Shown here in pieces: positions 24,062 to 34,160 of a stretch of DNA of 64,000 bases. The translations under genes were made by a program, and so were the position numbers. The DNA lies in contig MU831557.1 of the NCBI GenBank assembly GCA_029204225.1, positions 121,247-185,246 of the forward strand, given 5' to 3'. Each line of letters begins with the position of its first letter. Position 1 is the stretch's first letter. The DNA comes from Diphasiastrum complanatum (lineage: Eukaryota > Streptophyta > Lycopodiopsida > Lycopodiales > Lycopodiaceae). The notes under the pieces are model-generated. The model was not told the origin of the DNA. It did no database searches and was given only the letters and a program-made list of their open reading frames with translations.

Positions 24062-24132
24062 CAAAACTATGTACCTTCACAAAGGTAACAAAACTATGTA
24101 CCTTGACAAAGGCAAGGCCCTTGTGGCTTGCC
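24062..24132 (+). repeat. 27-bp tandem repeat and hairpin near the Helentron 3' end
   Basis: CAAAACTATGTACCTT.ACAAAGG occurs twice in tandem (24062-24112), followed by a hairpin at 24111-24132 with stem GGCAAG/CTTGCC and a 10-nt loop. Rolling-circle transposons often end in a subterminal hairpin, so this is a candidate 3' terminus. Confidence 0.35.
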
Positions 24133-24210
24133 ACTATCCCTTGTTTTGATATTGATTTTTTGACTTTTTGTTGCATTAGCTTACCTTATGACGTCAATGA
24201 GTTAAATTGA

Positions 24211-25486
24211 ATTTGTGAATTTGGATATATTCCAATCTCACAAAAAGATATCTTTCTGTCACTTTAGTGAAATGTGGAATCTTAATTCATCCGACTAGTA
24301 GCCAGCTATATGTTCTTATTGGCATATTTTGGGAGGGTGAGTATGCCCTAATAGCTTATCTAATTTTTTATTGATCAAGACTAATGAACCTTACTCTAGT
24401 CATGACGATAAGGTTCTTGTCATTTTGTGGTGACTTTTTAGTCAATTTTCTATCCTTTTGTATCTTCTATGTATGGCTCTTTGTTCTTAAGTATGTTTAA
24501 GTTCCTAATCTAATGCTTATTAAGGTTTATCAGTTGCTTTTAGTTCTCCTATATATTCTCCTTTCCTCTATCTAGCTCTTTTTGGACCTACCGTAGGCAG
24601 AGGCTTATTGTGATCAGGTTTGGTTTTCACCTGCTTGCGATCTTTTTTCTCTTATTATTTTTTTCAAAGATTTTAATATATATTTTTGAGACCTTTAAGA
24701 TTTTCGTGTGGTTGACACGTAGTAATTTCTCAATTTTTTTTTAAAACATCATTTTTTCATTTTCTAGGTCTTCAGGAATCGCGAATCAGCTTGGAGCATG
24801 ACAATTTGACGATTGGAGTGTGAAATTTGAAGTTCCTTATTGTTTCTAGATCACGTTTGTTTCCTGTCTTGATCTCCTCGTTGTTGTCGCTGCATGCAGC
24901 AGCCAGCTGTGGTAACCTGAAACTGACCCTTCGTATCGTCTTCCAACCATTTGTCAGAACAGTTTTTGATGGCCTAAATTGCTTCCGTCGGGCAATGTAG
25001 AACGCATATCTGTTTGTGATCCTTGCAATTGCCTTGTGATCGATTGCATCTCACTACACAGGGAATATGGAAAGTAAGAATACCAAGTATAGCTGGATAT
25101 CATCCTCACCGGAAGTTGCTCCAAAAGCTAAAATCCCAATTTTATATATGTCCTTAAAATATTTTGTACGTGGATGAAATTCAAAGGTTAACTTTCTTAG
25201 AAACACTAACCTTGACGAATGAAAGAGGTTGATTATCGACTTATTATTTTAAAGGTAAATATATAAATAACTAGAAACGAAGGCCAGCCTCATAGACTTG
25301 TCATTTGTGTGTATTTTTTATAATGCTAATTGAATACTTCAACTTTGTAATGGTCTATCATACACTGGACATGTATTTTGTTCTTCGAACTTCATTCAAT
25401 TTTAAAATAATACAACTGGCAAGGAATATGTAACATCATTACAATGTTTCATGTCTTGATGACTAAAATAATTGGGAATCATTGAA
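24211..25486. other. no gene recognised
   Basis: AT-rich stretch between the plus-strand Helentron and the minus-strand GIY-YIG ORF. No coding signal, tRNA or clear repeat was seen. Confidence 0.5.
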
Positions 25487-25915
25487 TCATAAATGATAAA
25501 TGAAAACATATCTTAAATGTTTATATTTGACAACTAACTTTCTTATATTTATATGTAATGATGTCTTTTCAAGTACCAATATTTTTTGGAATTGCTTGGG
25601 TTTTTTTTTAAATATGTTATAACCATTTGAGCCACATGAAGCAAATAGATCTATATAGAATGATTCTAAATTATATGCAATCTTTTTGTCACAAGTAGTA
25701 CAAATTGTAGATATAATAAAATTATTTTTAAAATGAGGATATAGAGATGCATCTGCAAACATTTTTGAAGGAGGGTTTTCACAGTGTTGGTGATATCTTT
25801 TCATCAGTGATGTTGTTTGCCCAATGTAAACTTTTTTGTTTTTGATGCATTCTAATTTGTAGATGTGAATGTTCTTCATGCTCTTTTTGGTGGAGGTGTG
25901 TTTTCTTACATGCAA
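25487..25915 (-). CDS. GIY-YIG endonuclease domain protein
   Basis: An open frame of about 142 codons. Counting from its first codon (TTG; first ATG is residue 13): IYKLE at 18-22 (Y19, the GIY motif), KVYIGQT at 28-34 (Y30-I-G32), R40 in MKRYHQH, E84 in NLESFYI and N100 in GYNI. All five hallmark GIY-YIG residues are present in order with normal spacing. The fold cleaves DNA. The style (LESFYI..GYNI) is nearer to the phage/virus/UvrC-like type than to Penelope retroelements, in my judgement. It lies about 1.1 kb downstream of, and on the same strand as, a Helitron-like Rep/helicase remnant. An upstream exon is possible, since no good ATG precedes the domain. It is the least damaged ORF in this stretch. 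Confidence 0.85.
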   Translation of the reverse strand: MHVRKHTSTKKSMKNIHIYKLECIKNKKVYIGQTTSLMKRYHQHCENPPSKMFADASLYPHFKNNFIISTICTTCDKKIAYNLESFYIDLFASCGSNGYNIFKKKPKQFQKILVLEKTSLHINIRKLVVKYKHLRYVFIYHL

Positions 25916-26076
25916 ACAATTTATCTAATGTATGTTTTTGTAGATTTGCATAGTTAGACTTTCAAAAATGAAATAGATAAACAGAGTTTGATATACCTTT
26001 GTAGCACTTGTTGATGCTACATCTTCTTCTGTGATAACCTGAAAATCGTGCAATAAACTTAAGTTGAAAATTATTT

Positions 26077-26330
26077 TTATATTTCATAACAGAAATATAT
26101 AAAAAAATGTTCATTATACCTTATGTTTTTGTATTTGAGAGGAGACTCAAATAGATGTGCTATTGTAGGATTGACCATTTGTATTACAGAAGAAAATGTG
26201 TTTGGTCCATTTGTCAATTTGTTTCCACATTGATCAATGTGACCAGAGTGTTTATCCAGATCAACTATAATTGCGTCAGATTGTGCACGAGTCATTTCAT
26301 TCCAATCATTGATTGAAATGCTGCAAATTT
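26077..26330 (-). pseudogene. unknown ORF with a possible intron, between helicase and GIY-YIG
   Basis: Minus-strand frame with MTRAQSDAIIVDLDKHSGH, then CGNKLTNGPNTFSSVIQMV and FESPLKYKNI. It runs into GTATAATG and, about 90 nt on, a TGCACGATTTTCAG acceptor-like site at about 26035, after which VITEEDVASTSATK reads on to another GTATAT. This suggests a spliced gene that could lead into the GIY-YIG ORF. No domain was recognised. Confidence 0.3.
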
Positions 26331-27032
26331 CTCACTGTGTAGTAGGATTTGTTTACATTTGATTCAAAATACCGAATCATTGTAGAATTCGTATGTACTG
26401 TTTTGGGAATAGTGATTTGAATTTTTTTGAATAAATGGATAAGAAATCCTGCAATAAAGTAATTGTTTAAACAAAAAAGTATAGGTATTGATTACTAAAA
26501 AAAAGGATATTAGAATCGACTAATAATAATCAATTGGTCGACCATTATTAGTACTTTGAAATTTATCATGTGCATTTGTTTTCTCATTGATAACTAATGA
26601 TAGCAAGTATCTTGTTCTATAACCGTTCATGTATTACTCGGGTTCTATTCCACATGTATTCATGAGGAACATTTGTTTTGTTGATGGATATGTCATTGTT
26701 GTTGTCGTTGTTGCGGTGTTTACAGTTGTTGCTTCTTCTTTTAGTTTTTTGAATAACTATTTTTTGTAAAATTAGAAAAGTTATGATTTGTCAAGTTAGA
26801 CATGTTTTATAATAAACATTTGATTAAAGAAAAAAAATCTTTTGATTTAATTAACCTTGTTTAAATTCATGCAAATAAAATAGACAAATAAGGAGATAGT
26901 ACCTCAATTGTTGTCGACATATTGTGAATTGATGATCAGCTTATTCTGCAAAAATGATTTTTGGATTATATTCATCAAGAACATTGTGTGTATTCTGGAA
27001 GTGGAATAGGTGGAAAATGTAACGGAGTAATT

Positions 27033-28360
27033 TCATTTATGATGAAAATATCTTCCTTTTGTTACTCTTGAGAGCATGACATATGTCAATGTAGTGCAGA
27101 AATTTTTTTTTATGTTTAAGATTGTTGTATTTTTTATTGTCATCCCTTGGAATTTGTGAGCTGTCATTGCATACGCTAGAGTGAGAGGAAATGTTGACTT
27201 GTAGTAGATATGTGTATTGTATCTTATTTTTGCAAAATTTGACCCAGTCACAAGAATGTGTCTATTCATATTTTCAATTTTCACTTATATTGACTTGATT
27301 TTCGCTAATTGTTCTTTGAAAATTAGCTCCATAGCTCCATTTACAGCTCCTTTACTAATAAACATGTTGGAAAGTAGCATCACCTTTGTACCAATGGCTA
27401 ATTTTGGTATTTGATGGAATTTTTCTTCCATCAACCAACTTTGCATTTCGGGCACGTGTGATGCATTACTTTTTATTGTGGTTGTGATTATTTGAGAGGA
27501 ATCATAAAGTTTTTCTAGCGCATATTCATTGAATTTTATAACATCTTCACGATGTGTACAAATGATTGAAATATTGTCATCTATCATTTCAAAAGCTTGT
27601 CTCTCGGTTATCATTCTATCATAAAACACATTATGTATTTCATTCATTGTTGGTTGTCTACTTCGTATGATGTTCAAATTTTTTAAATATATAGGATCTT
27701 TAGAATGTCTCACTAAATATGTGAAATTCATTGTTAAATTTTTTTACCAGGTTTTCAATGTGCTGGATTTCATTCCATCGCATATCGGTTGTTTCATCAG
27801 ATGTCAAGGTTAGGAAAAAATGTGGCATTCCCCAACAGTCCACCATGGATAGTAAATCATTGAAGTTTCGTCGATGCCAAGATGGAGTTCCAGGTATATT
27901 TGGTCCAAGACTATATTTTAAGACATGTTTGAAGATGTCTTGCTCATTTGCTCTTTGATTTTTTGACATGTATTGAATGATGTCTTTTTTCTAGAACTAC
28001 AGATTGTGTGTTGGAGGATAAGAGAATTGCTTGTCTAATTTGGTACATAATCAATAGATATGGAGGGTACAATGTGAAAATTGAAAACAAATGAGCTAAC
28101 TCTCATCTTAATGTAATCCAAGAAATTCATTTCACCATTATAAAAGCCATGGCCAAATGGAAAAAGAAAGGAAACAACGTTGATTCCAAAGTAATTGTTT
28201 TGTCGTTCTTTTGGTTTATTGGTAATCCTTCGATATTGGTTGTGAATTGTATTGAGCATTCATGTAGATTTCCTTTGCTACGTAATTGGAGGTTCGAGTA
28301 TTGGTAGATGTTAATTTTTGAGTGTTTTTGGCTAGATGTTGGTTGTGTGATGTTTGCCAA
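27033..28360 (-). pseudogene. second Helitron-like Rep/PIF1 helicase remnant
   Basis: From 28259 downwards: FLFPFGHGFYNG and MNFLDYIKMRVSS (Helitron N-domain approach). Then 27969-27700: SLGPNIPGTPSWHRRNFNDLL and MVDCWGMPHFFLTLTSDE (Helitron_like_N). This joins directly to the helicase C-half: LVRHSKDPIYLKNLNIIRSR, ICTHREDVIKFNEYAL, IGTKVMLLSNMFISKGAVNGAM, and finally FPLTLAYAMTAHKFQGMTI..LTYVMLSRVT. The HUH, Tyr and Walker motifs are gone through a large internal deletion at about 27700-27731. The sequence is clearly unlike the plus-strand Helentron, so it is a different element. It is cut on the right by copia at about 28362. Confidence 0.85.
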
Positions 28361-28364
28361 AATA

Positions 28365-30368
28365 ACATAGTTAGCTTTGTTCCTGCGAGCATTGGAGTGT
28401 TCACTCCTTTGCAGTTCAGCATCCCAAAGTCCTCTAGGATCTTCTAGGTGTATCTGGACTGGTGAAGGTATAACTTGCCTCCCTCATAGTCCCTTTCAAT
28501 TTGTAAGCCTAGGTAACACCTGGCTTCTCTACACAGTATCAGAGTGTCGTCCACATATACAGCCACTATGATAATCTGTCCATCTGTAACTCTGACATAC
28601 ACATTGGAGTCAGCCAACAGAGGCTTGAATCCCAATGATTTCAGGGCCTGATCCTTCTTCTTGTACTATTGTCGGGCTGATTGCTTCAGACCGTAGATGC
28701 TTCTATGCATTATGCATACATAGTCAGGAATTCAAGACAAATCCTAGGGGTTGATCCATGTAGACCTCTTCGTCTAATTTGCCATGCAAGAAGGCTGTCT
28801 TCTCGTCCACAATGTGGATCCTGAGGTCATAAGCTGCTGCATATGCAAACAACAGACGTAGGAATGCATGTTTGATGACAGGAGAGAAGGTTTCAGAGTA
28901 GTCAATACCGTATCTCTGAGAGAAACCCTTCGCTACCAGTCTTGCCTTGTATTTCGTCACACTCCCGTCTGGTCCATATTTGAGTTTGAAAACCCATTTG
29001 CATTTGACAGTCTTGCGCTTATGAGGTAATGGCTCCAACGTCCATACCTGGTTCTTCCTCATGGACTTCATCTCTTCGTTCATGGCTTGGATCTATTTGT
29101 CCTTTTTTGGACCTTCAATCGCCTCCTCGAATGTCTGTGGTTTGCCATTGAACCCGCAGAATTCTTCTGATGTGGAAGCTGAGCTGCCTGGCAAAAATCT
29201 TGCTAGTGCTCTTTGTGGTCTTGTCGACTTTCTCGGAGATCCTCCTAGAACAGCTATGCCTTTGCCCTTGTCTGCTCTTCTTGGTCCGGAACCATCTTGG
29301 TTTACAGGAACTGCGTCGACAAGTTGCCTCTCAAATCTTTCTTCGTCTGATTCGTCGCTCGAATGAGAGACGACTCAAAAATATTCGTTTTTGTGTTCAT
29401 CCTCTGCCCCCTCCCTCTAACATTAGCGGCAGGTCATAGTACTGTCTTTCCAGAACTTCATAGCTAACAGGGTCTTCGTTGGCCATTGTCCTACTCTCGT
29501 CGAATTTGATATCCCTCACTATTTTCACAATGTTCGTGTCTGGCATGTAGATTCTATAGTATGACGAATTATTGTCAGAACCTACCAAAAATCCTTGCTT
29601 GGCTTTCTCATCAAGCTTCTTGCGAAGCTTACCAGAAATATGTGCATATGTTGCACAGCCAAATATTCTGACATGAGACAGGACCCCACCATAGCTCATG
29701 TTGTGAGGAACACCAGATTTACCTATCCAGTTCTGAATGTATGCGACAGTAGCTACTGGTTCAGCCCACAATGCCCTTGGAGCCTTTGAGTATGTCAACA
29801 TGCATCTGGCTGCTTCCATTAGGGTCCTAATCTTTCGTTCAGCAACACCATTGTGCTACGGTGTGTAGACTGCAGTTCTTCTGTGAATGATGCCACAATC
29901 ATTGCAGAAATCAGTGAAGCGATTCGAGATACATTCGCCACCTCGATCTGTTCTAATCTGCTTCACCTTGCTGCCTGTGTATCTCTCAGCCCAATTCACA
30001 TATTATGTGAATTTATCAAGTGCTTCGGATTTATTCTGAATAAAATACACTCTGAAAAACTTGTTATGATCATCAATGAAGGTTATATAATATTTTGAAC
30101 CTCCTACTGAGATCATGTTGAATGGACCGCAGATGTCAGAGTGCACCAGCTCCAGAATCTTTGTCGTTCTATAGGAGTCTTTGACGAATGGTGTGTGTGA
30201 CATCTTGTCTTTCAAACATGCATCACATGTGGTCGAACTGGTTGCATTCGAGATGCTAACCCCTATTATTGCTCCATGATGACTTGCCTAGTAGAGTGCC
30301 ATTGAGTTCATGTGGTAGAGTCTTCTGTGCCACAAAGTGTCTGGCGAGTCGTTGTCAAGAATTAGATA
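28365..30368 (-). mobile_element. outer copia element A: pre-integrase, integrase and RT
   Basis: Reading right to left: LWHRRLYHMNSMALY (GAG-pre-integrase, about 30345), LVHSDICGPF..YYITFIDDH (integrase core), TP-stop-HNGVAERKIRTLMEAARC, LSHVRIFGCATYAHI, QGFLVGS, then [71 protein letters not shown] (YVDD present) and YLGLQIERD. About 25 residues after YVDD are deleted. It ends at about 28365 in the RT C-terminus, abutting the Helitron-like remnant. Its gag start, PBS and 5' LTR lie at 32.8-33.7 kb, beyond inserted element B. Confidence 0.88.
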
Positions 30369-30615
30369 TGCAACATCAAGCATTCACCATAAGCAATCAC
30401 CACAAGAAGGCAGAAGAAGAACACGCACTGTCACTCTATCACACTGACTCATACAGAATGTAAAATGTACAAATAGACCCTGAACCCCTGATAGAGAGAG
30501 AAAACCTACGAGTAGACTAATAGACTAGCCTACGGCTATTGACAGCTGGTCACAACTGTCAACATTAATGTGCATCGTAAACAGTAACAATGAAGTTTAT
30601 CATTGATTTCTAACA
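30369..30615 (-). repeat. 3' LTR of copia element B
   Basis: On the minus strand it starts TGTTAGAAATC directly after a polypurine tract (ATTGAGGGAGAG) and ends ..GATGTTGCA, 247 bp. The left edge is where element A's coding sequence (YLILDNDSPDTLWH) stops. Confidence 0.75.
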
Positions 30616-32785
30616 CTCTCCCTCAATGATAAAATTACATTTTTCTATCCCTAATAGAGTACAAAACCTCTCAAATTTACATCTACCTAATGACTTAGTA
30701 AAAATATTTGCCTTTTGATCTTCAGATTTACAAAAAACAAGATCAATGGCTCCATCAAGAATTTTCTCTCGAACAAAATGGTAGTGTATTTCGATGTGCT
30801 TGGTTCGAGCATGTAAAATTGGATTTTTGACAAGGTGAATGCAACTTTGATTATCTCAGGATATAGTAGTCGCATCCACCTGTGGTTGACCTAAATCCAC
30901 AAGCAATCTTCGTAACCATATCGCTTCTTGTGTAGCATTGCTGAGTGCTCGATATTCAGCTTCCGTCGATAATAAGGCTACTATAGGTTGCTTTTTGCTG
31001 CTCCATGAAATTGCAGCTGTACTATAACTGAATGTATGACCACTTGTAGATCTTCTGTCATCAATATTACCTGCCCAATCGGCATCTGTATAACCTACCA
31101 ACATTGGCGTTTTAGGCTAATCATACTTCAAACCAAAATTCAATGTCCCTCGAATGTATCTGAGAATATGTTTAGCAGACTTCCAGTGTGCTTGACTAGG
31201 ATCTTGCATAAATTGACTAACAACACCAACAACATAAGAAATATCAGGTCATGTGTGTGTCAAATAAATCAAACTACCCACCAGCTATCTATACAAATAG
31301 GCATCCACTTTCTCAGATTCATCATATGCAGTAAGCTTCATGTTGACATCCATAGGTGTACTCAAAGGCTTACAATCTTGCATATTGAACTTATAAAGCA
31401 AATCTCGTGCATATTTGCTTTGTGTAAGAAAGACCATGTCTTCCTTTTGCCATTCTTCAATGCCAAGACAATAGTGCATCAATCCTAGATCACTCATGTC
31501 AAAAGCTTTGGAAAGCTCTGATTTTATTTCATCAATTAAGCTCTCATTACTTTCTGTAGTAATCAGATCATCCACGTACAACACAATGAACACTATATCT
31601 GAATCTTGCCTTAGAATGTAAAGATTAGGATCAGCATCACTCTTTATCATTCCCCTTCGTTTGAAGTGTTCATCAATGCAAGAGTACCACGCCCATGGTG
31701 CTTGCTTCAATCCATAAATGGCTTTATTGAGCTTACAAATGAGATGCTCTCTCCCTGGCTCAACAAATCCTTGAGATTGTACTAAGTACACCTCTTCATC
31801 TAGCACTCCATTAAGAAAAGCAGATTTAACGTCCATTTGCTGGATCTTCCAACCATAGAAAGCAGAAATAGCAATGATAGAACGTATAGTTACCATCTTA
31901 GCTACGGGTGCGAAGGTTTCTTCAAAATCAATACCTTCCTGCTGCTCAAATCCTCTCGCAACCAACCGTGCTTTATACTTGTTGAGTTGCCCATCAGCTT
32001 CATATTTTATCTTGTATATCCATTGATATGGAAGAGCCAATGGAAAAAGACAGGGTCAATAATGAGATTCCTAGGAGAGTGCCTAAGTGGTACTTGTTAG
32101 TAACAAGTGATGCTAATAAGGGATATACTCCCGAATCAAGTGAGCAGGGAGAGCTTAGAAGATCAAGTAGAAATCGAAAACCTCCTGCAAGATTAGAGAT
32201 GAATCTAGCCCTAATGGATTCCGTGCTCAAGGCTCAGGAACCAAAAACTTTTGATAAAGAAAAGGAGCACAAGGAGTGGCGTGAAGCTATGGAAACAGAA
32301 ATGGAAGCTATATCGAAAAATAGGATGTGGAACTTGGTTGAGCTACCTGATGGTAAGATGCCTATCACTTCAACTTCTTTCTTCACTTGCATTTTAGCTT
32401 TATCATCAAAGAGATCAATCATCAATTTTATTTGATCATTTTGACCCATCTCATCAAAAGTAGCATCTCTGGAAATCACGATCTTTTGTGCATCTGTGTC
32501 ATACATCCTGTATGCCTTGGCTCTTTCATCATATCCAAGGAAAATACACTTAACAGCTTTTGCATCCAGCTTCTTTCATTTTTCATCAGGTACATGAGCA
32601 TAAGCATGACAACCAAATATTCGTAAATGAGAAACATTAGGTTTCTTTCCAGTAAAAGCTTCGTAAGGTGTCTTACCCTCCACGGACTTTGTAGGACACC
32701 GATTCAAGATATGAGTAGCTGTGTTGCATGCTTCTGCCCGAAAAGTATTTGGCAAACCCTTGCCCCCACCTAGGAGAAGAGTCCT
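30616..32785 (-). mobile_element. nested copia element B: integrase, RT, RNase H
   Basis: Right to left: GLPNTFRAEACNTATHILNRCPT and VSHLRIFGCHAYAHVPDE (integrase), YRMYDTDAQKIVISRDATFDE, then the flipped block (separate entry), then RT: WIYKIKYEADG, ARLVARGFEQQEGIDFEETFAPV, LNGVLDEEVYLVQ, VLYVDDLI (YVDD) and LMHYCLGIE. RNase H follows: [43 protein letters not shown] and ARTKHIEIHYHFVREK, then the polypurine tract and 3' LTR. Gag and the 5' LTR are missing; the right end at about 32785 meets element A's gag start. Confidence 0.9.
32028..32366 (+). mobile_element. inverted internal block of copia element B
   Basis: This segment reads on the plus strand (LRRSSRNRKPPARLEMNLAL, then WREAMETEMEAISKNRMWNL and VELPDGKMPI), whereas integrase on its right and RT on its left read on the minus strand. 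In an intact polyprotein it belongs exactly between them (…LPDGKMPI followed by KWIYKIK). So about 340 bp have been inverted in place. Confidence 0.85.
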
Positions 32786-32892
32786 TCGCCCTTGAGTATC
32801 CAAGATGTCTTAACTTTCCAGACTAGAAAGTTAGATCCTGAAAAATTAAGTATAGTGCAGATCTTGCTCTGCATGCTGCTGATTGAAGCCAT
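32786..32892 (-). mobile_element. gag N-terminus of copia element A
   Basis: ATG at 32892 on the minus strand gives MASISSMQSKICTILNFSG, then SNFLVWKVKTSWILKGEGL, the usual copia gag start (W-K near residue 26, then ..L...GL). It breaks at about 32785 where element B begins. Confidence 0.75.
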
Positions 32893-32990
32893 TGTTTCTT
32901 GAAGTCTGTTTTCTTGTTGATGGTTGATTGTCTAAATGCTTGGCCTCTGGGATCTGCTAGCTTCTTGGCTATGTCAGAACATGGCAGGCT

Positions 32991-33003
32991 GGCTCTGATA
33001 CCA
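32991..33003 (-). promoter_or_regulatory. primer-binding site of copia element A
   Basis: On the minus strand TGGTATCAGAGCC, complementary to the 3' end of initiator Met tRNA, one base inside the LTR end. Confidence 0.85.
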
Positions 33004-33004
33004 C

Positions 33005-33710
33005 TGATGAGAATCGTGAGATGCTCTGATACGTGTAATGAATCTGGGAGAGAAAATTCACGAGACAGTCGCGACTCTCTTTCATGATTCGGATGGAGTT
33101 CAGATGCATTCGCTGGGCACTGCCAGCTGAAACACTCCTACAATCCTCCAGAGAGTAGTCAGTTACTACTGATCTACGTTCATAAAATTAATACAACATT
33201 TGACTTAATTTCAACCAAGGTGCGGAATTCAAAGGGAACAAGAAAACTCAGACATATGAAATAAACAGCATAAGCATTCAACATCCAAGATCAGACACAA
33301 CTAGAAAATAATCTATATTGATTTTCTCTGATTTCTTCAGGGCACTGCATGCGAATCCACGCAGTGCGTTGGCATGAGAGAAGCGCGGTTCTCTCACGAG
33401 TAGTAGTCTTGCTTCACTAGTGAACAATTGGATCTACTGATCCTAGATAGAATTATCTTCTCGCACGCAGGCGGAGCTTCTGTCTGTGTTCGTCTTGATT
33501 GCTTACTAGCATCAGACTTCTTCAATGTCTCTTCTCTTTGTTTACACTTGGTGTATCATGTTCTGACATATGTCAAGTATTATCCAGTAAGTACGGTCTC
33601 TCTATGTAAACCCAAGATTAGAGTGATTATACATCTACAACTAATCAGGGAATTACAAGAGTGGCAGATTAGCCATGACCTAGGAAGTATCTGCTGACGT
33701 CATGCCATCA
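33005..33710 (-). repeat. 5' LTR of copia element A
   Basis: About 706 bp bounded by TGATG..CATCA short inverted ends and directly next to the primer-binding site. It would hold the promoter of element A. No second copy is in the window, since the element is truncated at its 3' end. Confidence 0.65.
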
Positions 33711-34087
33711 GGTCAGATCTCTGTACTTCTGGGTACTTGCGTGATCTCTGGTGGTACTCCTTAGAGCATGAGGACAGAACGAGTTTCGTTTCCACCGTTG
33801 GTTTCGTTTACCTCGTCTGCCTTTCTCTCTTGCTGGACCGCAAAGGAATCTCGTTCGTGGATCCTTCGTGTTCGCAAACCGTTCGTCTTCGTCTTCGTTG
33901 ACTTTCGTGTTCGCAAAACTTTTCGTGTTTCGTGTCTCTAGATGTTCAAGTTCGCGAACATCTACGTCAGGTGAAGGGCTGAAAGCTAGCAAGGCTTTGT
34001 AATCATAAACACTTTGTTTCTTCATGGATATTAGCCTCCAGATCTAACTATTAACTTTCAATATCTGATATGGATAGTATAGAGCAG

Positions 34088-34160
<73 letters not shown>

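Larger units (their letters stand above)
10700..24210 (+). mobile_element. decayed Helentron (Helitron2-like) rolling-circle transposon
   Basis: A collinear, AT-rich element on the plus strand: small ORF (11.2 kb), RPA70-like gene (11.9-13.4 kb), unknown ORF (14.1-15.9 kb), and a Rep-helicase-endonuclease gene (17.4-23.95 kb). The last has DUF6570, Helitron_like_N with HUH-like and two-Tyr motifs, a PIF1 helicase, and an EEP endonuclease after the helicase in the same frame. The C-terminal endonuclease distinguishes Helentrons from canonical Helitrons. Many frameshifts and stops and one LTR insertion show it is dead. Termini are approximate: the left end lies somewhere between 10.6 and 11.2 kb, the right end near the hairpin at 24.1 kb. 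The carrying of RPA is known in plant Helitrons. Confidence 0.8.

Noticed and set aside
25487-25915. GIY-YIG from a Penelope-like retroelement
   Set aside because: No reverse transcriptase is near, and the residue pattern (LESFYI..GYNI) looks unlike PLE nucleases. Not fully excluded without a tree.
28444-28635. Complete copia RT active site region in element A
   Set aside because: YVDD is present, but about 25 residues after it are missing, so the RT cannot be intact.
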